Shown here piece after piece: positions 1-11,000 of a DNA stretch of 28,188 nucleotides; within the stretch, counting starts at the first letter, position 1, and each line of letters starts with the position of its first letter. The stretch comes from Cyclostephanos tholiformis (lineage: Eukaryota; Bacillariophyta; Thalassiosirophyceae; Thalassiosirales; Thalassiosiraceae). The position numbers and the translations under genes were made by a program. The DNA lies in NCBI GenBank assembly GCA_036939975.1, contig JALLPB010000065.1:1-28188 (forward strand), given 5' to 3'. A model generated the notes under the pieces. It had not been told where the DNA came from, searched no databases, and saw only the letters and a program-made list of their open reading frames with translations.

Positions 1-779
1 CAACTCTGTGGGAAAACATCCAGAAGAGTCATTTATCTCGCTATCCAGATCAACGCCGCGGTGTGGATAGCATTAAGCGTAAGTTCAAGGAGCTCTACAG
101 CAAGAGGGTGAAGACCGGAGACCCCAATTGTCCTCAGGAAGTTCGTCGTGCGAAACGGTTGCGTCATCAAATCGTTGAGTCGATGAACGCTTCGGATCTT
201 AACACCGTTGTCGCTGGTTCGGAGGAACAAGGCAGTGAGAGCGGCGATGATTTATCTTCCGTACTAGGTGAGCATGACAACGTTGGTAGTGATGTTGTCG
301 TTGCTCATCGTACCCGTCGTTCCTCTGCTGAACTTGACGACGTGGAGGAAGAAGACGACGATGATCTCGTTGCGGAAGTAGTTGACGAGGTCGTTGGCGA
401 TTTGGGAGCGACGGGGGGGGCAGGTGAAGATGACGCTGCGGAGGCGATTGCGGCTGAATTTTTGCCACGAGAATCGACTACAAGTAGTACTTCGACTGCT
501 CGTCAAGGGCAACGACGTGGTGAAATGACCTCGAGACGCCGTGCCGCGGTCCATCTCACCCCAATTTCGCGGCCACGAAATCGACAGCGTGGTGAGCGTG
601 ACGAATCACCGGAGGGACGCCCTGGCGACCAAATTAGTCAGATGATCGCCGTCATGATGATGAATCAGGGTGCCGATCGGGAGGAAAGGCGAGTAGAGAG
701 AGAGGAACACCTCAAATTTCATCCGATCTTTAATCCGCGGCATCGAACACTGAAATGCGCGCATACCCCACTCCGCTGA
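1..779 (+). CDS. Myb/SANT-like partner protein of a PIF/Harbinger transposon, 5'-partial and 3'-truncated
   Basis: The frame is open from base 3 of the window, so the true start lies upstream. The first residues read LWENIQKSH..., followed by DSIKRKFKELY and TGDPNCP, then an AK-rich basic helix. This matches the Myb/SANT-like DNA-binding partner encoded next to DDE_4 transposases in PIF/Harbinger elements; such partners help the transposase enter the nucleus and bind DNA. The middle is an acidic, Ser/Thr-rich linker with EEEDDDD, followed by an Arg-rich stretch. After about base 710 the reading frame runs through antisense transposase sequence, so the last roughly 23 residues are not native and the normal Arg/Glu-rich tail is missing. 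It converges on the transposase at 606-1505. A GTG near 63 is in frame but is unlikely to be the start in a eukaryote. The family assignment is fairly sure; function is probably lost. Confidence 0.7.
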   Translation, partial: TLWENIQKSHLSRYPDQRRGVDSIKRKFKELYSKRVKTGDPNCPQEVRRAKRLRHQIVESMNASDLNTVVAGSEEQGSESGDDLSSVLGEHDNVGSDVVVAHRTRRSSAELDDVEEEDDDDLVAEVVDEVVGDLGATGGAGEDDAAEAIAAEFLPRESTTSSTSTARQGQRRGEMTSRRRAAVHLTPISRPRNRQRGERDESPEGRPGDQISQMIAVMMMNQGADREERRVEREEHLKFHPIFNPRHRTLKCAHTPLR

Positions 780-1505
780 CTGCCGCATAGACGTTGCATC
801 CTTCGCGATTTGTCGCTCCGTGTAGTCGTGTATGTGGATTAACTCCTGCGACGACTTAATCAAGTACTCACGAGAAATATTTCCGAACGCCGAGTCGACC
901 GTGCATTTTGCGCCATCTCTCTCGTAGACGTATTGTAGTTTGTCGTATATATTGCCGTAGTCGGCAATCTGACTGTCGTGAAGAGACCCCGGACAGTTTA
1001 TAAAAGCAATTGGGATCGTACCATCCGGGCAGAAACAAAGCACCGACGAGACATAATGGTCGTGCGTCCAACCATTATAAAATCTCTCTTGAATGAGAGC
1101 ATCACCAGACTGCTCAAGGGTCAATTTTAAACCATCCATCGTACACCACACGTCGGTTAAAAATTCGTGCTTGTTTCTTACCAATTGTTTGTATTCATCA
1201 ACCTTTTCCGTGGAGGGTATCCGCACACTGGCCTTGTCGTCGTTCCGAAGCACCATCACGATTATCCGCTTGGCAAAAAGTAGGTAGTCGTCGAGGTTTG
1301 AATATGTCAAACCAAATATTATCTGTAACGACATTAACGATCCCCTCGTCCTCGTCCACGCAAGAACGAGTCCGAGGCAGTCTTCCGGCTTTATCTTTCG
1401 CTTCCTTCCCCTCGATGGATGCTTCTCCCATTCGAAGCAAGAAGTTATTTTGGGGGACACGTGGCATGTGTTTATGTCCTTATGCCTTTGTGTGTTTATG
1501 CTCAT
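606..1505 (-). pseudogene. PIF/Harbinger (DDE_4) transposase, C-terminally truncated
   Basis: The ATG at 1505 gives 299 aa. Diagnostic blocks are EDCLGLVLAWTRTRGS (helix-turn-helix region), VWCTMDGLKL (first catalytic Asp), FYNGWTHDHYVS, PGSLHDSQIADYG (second Asp), CTVDSAFG and SAEWGMRAFQ (catalytic Glu). These are characteristic of the DDE_4 endonuclease superfamily, which cuts and pastes DNA and normally leaves 3-bp TWA duplications. Similarity holds through RIKDRMKFE (codon at 711-713) and then stops. The usual C-terminal helices, roughly 60-90 residues, are replaced by about 35 unrelated residues encoded on the back of the partner gene. An upstream exon could also be missing, since similarity begins some 25 residues after the ATG. 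The catalytic triad is intact but the fold is incomplete, so I call it a deletion derivative. Confidence 0.75.
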
Positions 1506-1592
1506 AATTTTAGGACGCAACAAAATTTATGTCAAGGTAACATATGCCTTTATGTTTTTATGCCTTTGTGTTGGGTCTTTTTAATTTTAGGA
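1468..1592. repeat. Two imperfect direct copies of a T-rich ~48-bp unit
   Basis: The segments 1468-1515 and 1544-1592 both contain TATGCCTTTGTGT and both end in AATTTTAGGA. They lie just upstream (on the minus strand) of the Harbinger transposase start, so they may be subterminal repeats of that element. Confidence 0.5.
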
Positions 1593-1643
1593 ATGCTCCA
1601 TTATGTACGTAAGTACAAAAACTCTTGGCGGGAACGCAAATAA

Positions 1644-2008
1644 ACGGAGTTCGGGTATGGTACATACAGTAATACCATAATATTATTGTCTCTCTCACTA
1701 CAACATAATCGACTTACATAATATGGTGTGATCGTGTGTGTGTGTTGATTATTTTTTCATTGATTGCCCTGCTAGCTCTTCTCTCTGTGTGTCTGTTGAG
1801 TCGCCTTTTTTTTCACAACACATCATTGAAAGAGAACACAATGTAATATTTTGAAATACTAATAAAATAGATTATATTGGAAAAGAGGTAAGATCATTGC
1901 CAGTGGTATCCAATAACTAAAATAGCCCCATCCCGCCGCACCAACATGAGAGAGCGTATATAATATTATTATCATCATTTTACCGCATACTAGTACGATT
2001 AATACCAT
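1644..2008. other. Intergenic and putative promoter region of the UBR gene
   Basis: No coding potential is visible. The stretch is AT-rich, with a short GT-dinucleotide run near 1733-1745 and T-runs near 1806-1812. It lies between the Harbinger remnant and the start codon at 2009, so it must hold most of the promoter of the large gene downstream. Confidence 0.5.
1957..1964 (+). promoter_or_regulatory. Candidate TATA box of the UBR gene
   Basis: TATATAAT lies 45 bp upstream of the ATG at 2009, in an otherwise ordinary AT-rich context. A TATA box this close implies a very short 5' UTR. This is pattern-based only. Confidence 0.35.
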
Positions 2009-5000
2009 ATGAGCATAAGCGACGACGGAGCCATGGAAGTCGACGGCGGCGTCGTCGTCTTCGACGATCGCGAGGGCGGCGGCGGCGGCGGCGAGGAGGG
2101 GGGGGGGGAGAAGAAGAAGCGACCGTGCGTCGATCGTAATAATAATAATCCCAACGACCCGTCATCGTCGTCATCGTCGTCGTCGTCATCGTCGTCGTCG
2201 TCGTCGTCACGCGAGGGAAGACGACGACATTTACGACACGTCGGGAGGGAGATCACGAGGCTGACGCCGGAGGAGGTGGCGAACGCGTCTTACGCGCGAG
2301 CGGCGCGCGTGCTGCGCATGTCGACCGTCGAATCCGATCATCATAGTCGATATCATTATCGTCGTCGTCATCATCATCATCGCGATATCGATTACGATTA
2401 CGATTACGATTACGACGACGTGGATATCCTCGTCTTGCCCAGCCTCGTCTCCCTGTCGACGGACTACTTCGACGTGCGACCACCCTCCCGCCTCCGCGCG
2501 AATGCGACATGGGGGGGGATGGTGGGATCGGGGTGGTGCGGCGGTGGCGGCGTGGCGTCGGTTGCGTCGTCGTCGACGACGACGACGACGACGGCGACGG
2601 CGGATGCGTTCCCCCCGTCCGCCGTGCTCGAACACGACGCGAACATGAGCGGGGTAGGGAATGCGACGACCGATACCACCGATATCACTAACGCTACCAC
2701 GAAGACGACGACGACGACGACGACGACGGCGACATCGTCGTTCGACGGCATTCGGCGGGGGGGCGGAATCAGGTGAGTTACTTGAATATGAAGGGAAGGG
2801 AAGGACGGCGCTCTTCGACCTTTTAATTGTATTATACGGGAAGCGCGTTCATTTGTCTCCAAAATTTTCGACTCATTCATTCCCCCCCCCCCCCCTTCCC
2901 CCCTTCCCTTTCCTTCTTTCATCCTTGTTCCGCCCGGCATGGTCGAATGATATCGCGTTATTTTATCGGGGATGGGGGAAACCGACCACCGAAACAGGAC
3001 GATGAACCTCCGTCCGAGACCGTCCATTATCCCGGGGAGGAGAGCGAGGGGCGGGGGGGGTGGTGGGATGGGGTTCGACGTCGGACGTCGTCGTCGTCGT
3101 CGTCCGGGGGGGGGGGGTACAACCGTCGACGATAACGTTCGTGCCGATATCGACGCGCACATCCCGGGGTATGATCGTCATCGTCACGACGACGATCGTC
3201 GTTATCCCATAGGCCCGCACGGCGCGCCGATGCCGTGCCACCTCCTCCCTCGTCGCGACGACGACGACAACGACCATGATGATGACGACGACGACGGCGA
3301 CGACGACGACACTCGACGAAGGTCCATCGCTCCAGATCTCGCGATGGGATCGTCGTCGTCGTCTTCGTCGTCGTCATCGTCATCGTCATCGTCATCGTCG
3401 ACGTCGGCGGCCTTCTTCTCGTTTCGCGACGAGGACGGGTATGTCCACTCCCCCCCCACAAGCTCGCACCCGTCGAATACTCCGGTAACGATGCGACGTC
3501 CAAGCCGACGTCGTCGTGATAACGGCGGCGGCGGCGGCGGCGGCGGCGTTGATGTATCCGACGATGGCGACGACCGTAACCACGGATTCGGCGGGGCGGG
3601 AGGGGGCGGATGCGGATTGGGGGAGATGGCGGCGACCGATCACGATATGCGCGTTGATACGATACGATCCTTGATCCGTGCCGTTAGGAGGCTGGAGGAC
3701 GCGTACGGCGCGTCGACGTCGTCCTCCCCCTCACATCCCACGTCGCGTACGATGCCCGTCATCGCATCCCCCCCCACCTTCCCGGCGGTGGAAGAATGCG
3801 AATCGGTGGCATTGACTCGACTTGTCGATATCATGCTCCGCCCTCCCACGATGTTGGTCGTCGATTACGATAACGATTACGGCGATGATGGTGGTCCGAC
3901 ATGCAGATATAGCTGGGACGACATCGACCGCGGAAAGATGGATGGCGCATACGACGACGACATCGATGACGACGGCGTAATCATTCCTGAGGAGGACGAT
4001 CGCGATCGCATCGGGGGGTTAGTAGACGGATCGTGCGACGCGGATATCGATGGCCGGTCCAACGAAGACGAGAAGGACGTGCCAAGGGATGACGACGATG
4101 ACGAAGACGACGACGACGACGACGACGAGGAGGAGGAGGGTTACGACGAGGAGGAACGGGCGAGGACAGGAACGATCCGGGAGCTCGCGACCTTGGCCCT
4201 CGTCGCCGCCGATGCGATGGCGAAGCCGCGATATTCGACCGTATCCGACGCCCGACTCGCGATCGACGCGTACGGTAAGTCCGTCTCCCCCCAGGACAGT
4301 CGACGCGTATGTCAGTACGCCTTCAAGAAGAACGACATAGTGTGGGCGTGCCGTACCTGCCAGGTCGACGAGACGTGCGTACTTTGTCACGAATGCTTCA
4401 GCCACTCTGACCACGCCGGACACGACGTCGCGTTCTACCACGCCCAGGCGGGCGGATGTTGCGATTGCGGCGACGTCGATGCCTGGGATCCGAGGGGATT
4501 CTGCGGCAGGCACGGCGGGCCCGGGTCGCATGTTGGCGTTGGCGGATGCGATGAACGTTGCGTGGCAACGACGACGACGACCGGCGTCGTCGAGCCCGCT
4601 GTGTTGGGTAGCGTCCGCGCCATCGCCGATTTCCTCCGAAGGGTTGTGAAGTCGGGCGTCGAGGAGGGATATCAGCGCGCCAATCCGTTGATGTTTGCAC
4701 CTTCCGCGGACTTTGTTTCTATGACCTCGCCGTCATCATCATCATCATCATCATCATCATTGACAGGCATCGGTGGCACTTTCCCTCAACCCGCTGACGA
4801 TGTGGCTGCCAACGCATCAACCCGTGCTCAAGGATATGAAGGGGGCGAGTTCGGGAGGAGAGTTCAAAGGAATTGTGAGAGTTTACAGATAGGTCATAGA
4901 GCCGAGGGAAGGAATTCCGTCCCTGACACTGAAAGTATCGTTTCTACTATTGCCGCGAAAGTGAATCATGAGCAGCCCTCGTATGCTGATCCTGTGCATG

Positions 5001-8000
5001 TCATCGATGATGACAATAATCCCGTGAAAATGACGACGACGAGCCATACGTCAGCACCCATGTTGCATGAGGTGCAGTTCGATCCCTCGATGGCATCAAC
5101 TTCTTCTCAGTCAAAAGAGTGTTCGGCATTTATGTCAAAGAGAGATTCCAGCGCAAGCAGTGTGAATAACGCTGATGTTTCCTACCATAAGGTGTTCGAC
5201 CCCAAGGCGGCGGGATCTTCGTCGTCCTTGCTATTGTCATGTTCCGAATCGTCTTCCTCCTTCATCGCCGCTCCTCTGACTCATCTCCGTGCTACTAAGA
5301 AGGCGTATCGTGGTTGTGAAGTTCATGCGAAGACTCCCGCTCGTGCCTTAGGCGACCTTGGACGAAAGGAATTTGGGCTTTTTCTAGTGTTGCATTGCGA
5401 TGATATACACTTCGGACCTTCGTCATCGTCATCGCATCATTCCGAGGTAATTACTGCATTGAAGGAATTGTATTCATCTCCGGTGGGGGGTGGCAATAGG
5501 GCTGGGGGGGGAGAAAATTCTACTGTAGTTGGTGGTATCGGTGGGACTGCACTATTGGGATTAGGGGCCATTGCTGCTTCTAGACTTAATCATTTCCAAC
5601 TAGACTCATTTGGGATGCCGTACAATGATCATTTCACTCAACGACAACAGCCTCCGCGGTTAGTATCTGCCCCTCCGTCGCGCAATTCCCTCTTTCGTGT
5701 TCTTCACGATGAGGCCATATTTGAACGAATTGTTCGGATTGTGAAAAAGCAGGGCGATTTGATTGTTTGGGGGACGCAAGAAATCCTCGCTGAATGTGGT
5801 GAGCTATCGAAGAAGTCAGAAATATTTTTCAATCTATCCGTTCTCTCAAGTTTGCTAATTCGCCGTTGCTGCTCCAATGATACAGGAGATGTAACCGCCC
5901 GTTGCTGGCGCGATGGCGATCATCTCTCCTCGTCGATCGTTGGAGCGTCCTTGCTCAATCGCGCTAGGATTCTGACGGATCGTGGTCTGGTCTGCACCAT
6001 TAAGACCCGTAGAGAATTACGAGATGAACAACTCGCCACTGCATTATTAAAGCTTATCGGCTGGGCGGCATTAGGTTGTGATCAATTGTGTGATCAAGTC
6101 GCTCTCGGGATGTCAGGACAACGGTCGGTCGGGCCAGAAGGGGTAAAAGCTGACGGAAGGTCAGCACTGACACTGTTGCTGCGTAATGATTTGAAGTTGC
6201 CATATCAGTTTTCAACGGCCTGGCATACAGTGTTATTGACGCTGTTAGCCGTCCCAAAATTTAAGGCGGCGATGAGTCGAGAGTATTGCGATACGTATCG
6301 AGAGTGAGTCAGAACCAAGTTGCTACTATACTGCTTTTATCATCGTTTATTAACGAACAGTATCTTGCAAATTTTTTTAGAGTCACCGCCGAATATGCCC
6401 GAGGAATCGGCCTTACAGAACGAAGCTCCTACACTTTGTCCGTCCAGTTTCTGAATCGTGTATCCTATGTAACAGGTAAGTGAATTTCGCATGTCAAGGC
6501 TTACCATTGTCTTTTTGTCATGACATCATTTCATTTTTGCAACTTTTCTTCAGAACTCGTTAGTAATCGGAATTTACTCAACAGTCTCTTCAGAAGTTTG
6601 CTAGAGACAATACGTAGAGCAGCATTACAAGGGGCTCCACCCAATGACGTGAATCATTTTGATGCGTCGTCGTCAACGGATTCAATGCTTTCATCTTTGA
6701 GATTCTTGTCGACGTATGGCGAGGAAAATATGGAAATTTCTAGCATTTTGGCGGAGGTCGATGGAGGGGCTGTACCCCAACACATGGGTCGAAGCTCTAT
6801 TGCATGGAAGATTGGTTCAGTAGCAGGGAAAGGGTATGATACTGCTATGCACCAATATTTGCTGGAAAAGACAACTGCCTTGGTCCCTCCAACTTTGGAT
6901 TCGTTCCATGCAGTGTTATCGCACAGGAGATACAGCGTGTGCATCAGCGATTTGAAATGCGTCCTTGCGGTGAATGGTATTTCACGACATTTCGCTTCGT
7001 ATCCCTCTCAAGAAGACGGCATAGCCTATTTAGAAACAAAGGAACTCCATAATGAAGGCACTGATTGTGCGCTTGATGATTGGATCAAGGTGAGCATACG
7101 CAGTTGTGGTCCTCCTTCTTTGTTGGGCATTTTTTGTTGCTGATGCCGATATGATCCTCCAGACTTTAACACTTGCCCAACAGATGGATGGGCAAATATG
7201 GCGGCCATGGGCCAAAGGCCACATTGAAACTGAAGTGAAAGGGTGGGTGGGCGCTTTCAATGCAAGCATAAGTTTGAGCAGCCTTTTTGAGAAAGTTTTG
7301 AACTGGAATGACGATGATCCTTCGCCCGTCAGCAACTGCAATGCCCGGCTATTGAGTTGCGTTGAATTGACGCACTACACTCTCACAGCTAGACTTCACC
7401 CATGGCAACGTTCCGCAATGATATCCTATCGTCCGACAAACTCTCCACTTATTCAACCTAAAGTGCCTTTGTATTGTCTATCCCCAGCGTCCCTTCCATA
7501 TTCAACAGTTGCAATGGCTTGTGGAACAGCGCTAGCTATGGTTGCTCTCCCTCTACCTCAGATTGCAAGATGGAGCTTTCACTTACCTTTGCATCGCTTT
7601 GCGGCAACCTGCATTCGTGAGGTATCCCGCCGCGATGGTATATCTAAGCTGCTTGAAATGTTTGCACTTCCTATTGGCAAGGAAGCTTCTTCTAAATTCC
7701 GCTCAAATGCACTATTATTTCGTGGATTGATGGAGTTTCCAGCAATTGTGCTATCACGGTGAGTGTTACCATATTTAGATGTGCCCTTGCTCCAACTTGT
7801 AGCTTATCTTCTCTCATACTGTTACCCATTACCGATAGAGCCGCACAAATCCGAGCAGGGATCTGGAAAAGAAATGGACCAGCAATGAGTGACCAAGTCT
7901 TGAACTATTCAGAACCACCCTTTTGTAGGCATCTTGCGGATGATGACATGCTTCTTCTGCAATTTACACTTATTTGTCATACATCTCAAAATGCTGGAAC

Positions 8001-11000
8001 ACCTAAAAAGAGTGGAGCTATTGATCAATCAGCGTTAGGGCTGACATTCTTCGGGCAGGGGACATCAAGGCTTGTTGTAAGATTTGCTATGTTTGTTTTC
8101 TTCCGCGGAAATCGTGCCCGAAGTCAACTCACAACGTACACTGCCGTTCGTTGCTCTATTTCAGAACCTGCTGATTCATCGTTTCGGCGTCTTTGGTTAG
8201 TTCTATGCTTGTGTGACTTCATTGATAAAAAAGTTCCTAAAATTACTTCACAGCGCTCATTCATCGTTATATATTCAATAGACTTCTTAGGATTTGACAA
8301 AGCTCCGAATAAAAGGATTGCAAAATATAGAGAAGAAATTAATAGTGGCTTATATCCATCTGAGATACAGTCCAATCAGAAAACAGATGAGGAATCATCA
8401 GCCGAGCTTGTTTTGCCCTGGACATACTGTCCTGCTCCTGATGACCCGGCGACATGCCTATCTCTTGTAGATGAGCTAATGCACCTTATCATCATATTGA
8501 TAACGGTGAGACGGAAACCAAGATAACTGTTCCAGAGATGACATTTTTGCGCTAATTCTCTCACCCCCTCTCATAGGAAATGCCGTCGCCGACCCCAAAG
8601 AATAAAAATGAACAAGTATTAGAAGCTAAACGGCGCCTAAAAAGGGAGATCATTCACCGCCTTGCTTCTGGCAACAAATGTCATAGCGAAATGACTGAGG
8701 TGAGCCATGTTTTATCTGCACGTGAGAATTTAGCCCTAGGTGAAACATTAGTCAATCCCGATGAGACAGGTGGTGCTGCACTTGTGGACGCGCTCGGTGA
8801 AATTGCCATAAGGAAGCAAAAAAGTGGGGCTCCTGATGAATGGGAATTGCGAAAAGACTTCTGGAATGTGTACGACCCAGCTTTTTACCATATTAGCACC
8901 AGTGATCATCAACGTTGCGCAGAGAATCGCCCAAAGCCTTCTGATTCAGTGCCGTATGCTCCTCGACCAGCTCCGGCCCATGCATCATTCCAAAGGATTC
9001 GTCGAGATGTGAGTCGCTCTGATGAAACCGATTTCTCTGCTCCTCAGTGCGATTCCTCATTTTCTGCCTCGCTCTTTTTCCTATCGCCAATGTTGCAGTT
9101 GACTGCTGATGCATGTATTCTTGCTATGACATATAGAGTCTTGCACGCCCATTGTTATCGAAATGACGATGATTCATCAGCCGTGGAAAGTATAACTCAT
9201 GTCCGAGGATATCAAATGTATGGGAGCAGAATCAAGAGCGAAACTTTACTCGCTCGTGCAATACATTTATTGACCCTTGGAGCGTACGCTTGGGATGACA
9301 GTTGCTCCGCTTATATTGTGTCTGCAGACAGCAGCTGGAGAAACTTGGGAGGAGGTGATATAGGTAGTGTTTTCCATGAGCTTGAATCCGCTCCAAACGC
9401 AAGTGACTGGGTTGTTATGGCTTTATTGAGAGAACCATCAGATGTTATGGATTGTGAATGGTATCGTGGTAAGGAAAATACCCTGACCCTGCTTAAGATG
9501 ATTGGGTATGAAGCAGAGAATCATAGTGCATTCTTGTCTGGGATTGACCCAGCATTGCGATCAGGAGCTTCGTGGTTGTGTGATTTTGCTGCAAAGACAA
9601 ATCCAATTGTGTCTGCAGGAATCGGTATCGGGTGTGCCAAGAGAGGGCACACTAAAGAAGACGAGCAGCAAAAAAAGAAGACGGCAGCTAAAGAGAAAGC
9701 AATGGCTGCTATGAAGGCCCAGGTGTGTTTGTTGTTCTGATTAAAGGAACTTTTCCATCGAATTTCTCTGTTCCCTTCTCGCATTCACTTCTATCCGCGT
9801 TGGCGCAGATGGCTAAATTCGCAGCTAATATTGTGAATTCCTCAGATATTGAGAATGACGATCACATCGGTGATGATGCCTATTGCAGTTGTTCGCCGCC
9901 AAAGGACGTGAATGAAATTTATTCCACGCCCGTTCGAAACAGATCAGGCTTGGAATCAGAAGCTGTGCAGGCGATGGACCTGTCCCCAGGGGATTTTATT
10001 TTTACTTCAACCATCTCATCACCGAGCACTCCCTTCACTCCACGCACACCTCTCACGCCATATAACAGCTGCTACTCGACACCACGAATCTCACATCACA
10101 CTGGCATTAGACTTATGCATGAAAGACCCCAGTGCATCGTTTGTGGGGCGGACGACCCTATGCAAATCGACGATACTCTCTTAGGAGATCAGGAAGTTGA
10201 AAGGCCAGCCAATTCTTCTTTAGAGGTGGATGCATCCCAGCAAAGGGTTCTGGCGTTTTGTGGCTACGCTCAGGCTAGTACAGTAATCAAAGGTGATGAT
10301 GAAAAACCTCTTACCACAGCTTCTCGTGATGGTCACGTCGGAGTTCATATTGCCCTCTGTGGGCATGCAATTCATAAGGGATGTTGCGATGCTTATCTGA
10401 AGACTGTCGCATCTCAACGCGATGACAGGCTTGAGGGGGGTAAAAGTAGGGAGTTTAAATGTCCATTGTGCCAGCGGTTGAGCAATTGTTTATTACCTTT
10501 TGTGGACGTAGCTGCAGATTGGGTAGATAGGGTTGAGAAAGCATCACCTCCTCCCACTGCATATGAAAAAGACGAAGGCGATGATATCAGAGATACTATT
10601 GATGAGACAATGTTTGAGAGTGCCAACAGATCACTTCACGACTTCTTGTCCACATCGGAGTGGTGGGCAACTAGAAATGACACATTGATATCGTGGGATG
10701 GGCACTGTGCATTTTCCGTTAAGATTGAAAACAGTAAACAGTTGGACTTGCCTATCCTATCCCCGTCACGGCAACCGTTGAAAATGATGCAAGCGAAGTT
10801 CGGCAAAAAGGAACTTATTTGCGCTTGGAATTCAATCCTGAGAACACCTCGATTGGTTAAACGACGAGCACGTTCCTTCTCTGCTGATATCAGCCCTTGT
10901 GGTCAAGAATGTGAATCAAATAGTAATGTGCTTCGGCGATTCTTGGACCAAGTCTCCGATGTGGCCTACAGGGCTGACATAAAAAGAGTTGGTGAAGAGT

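Larger units (their letters stand above)
1..1600. mobile_element. Deleted PIF/Harbinger-type DNA transposon (left end outside window)
   Basis: Two convergent genes, the Myb/SANT-like partner (+) and the DDE_4 transposase (-), make the usual two-gene content of a PIF/Harbinger element. They are fused tail to tail at about 700-713. I could not find a terminal inverted repeat or TWA duplication on the right side, so the 1600 boundary is approximate and rests on where coding similarity and the 1468-1592 direct repeat end. Confidence 0.6.

Noticed and set aside
1980..2256. Minus-strand frames of poly-Asp, poly-Arg and poly-Thr opposite UBR exon 1
   Set aside because: They come only from the triplet repeats, which stay open in all frames; the plus strand carries the spliced, domain-bearing gene.
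2231..3503. Several overlapping minus and alternative-frame frames in the GC-rich 5' region of the UBR gene
   Set aside because: No domains, low-complexity composition, and explained by GC-rich triplet repeats lacking stops.
8077..8281. Reading straight through as coding in the UBR gene
   Set aside because: The residues do not fit the family, while the spliced version restores the conserved RFG-containing stretch with matching phases.
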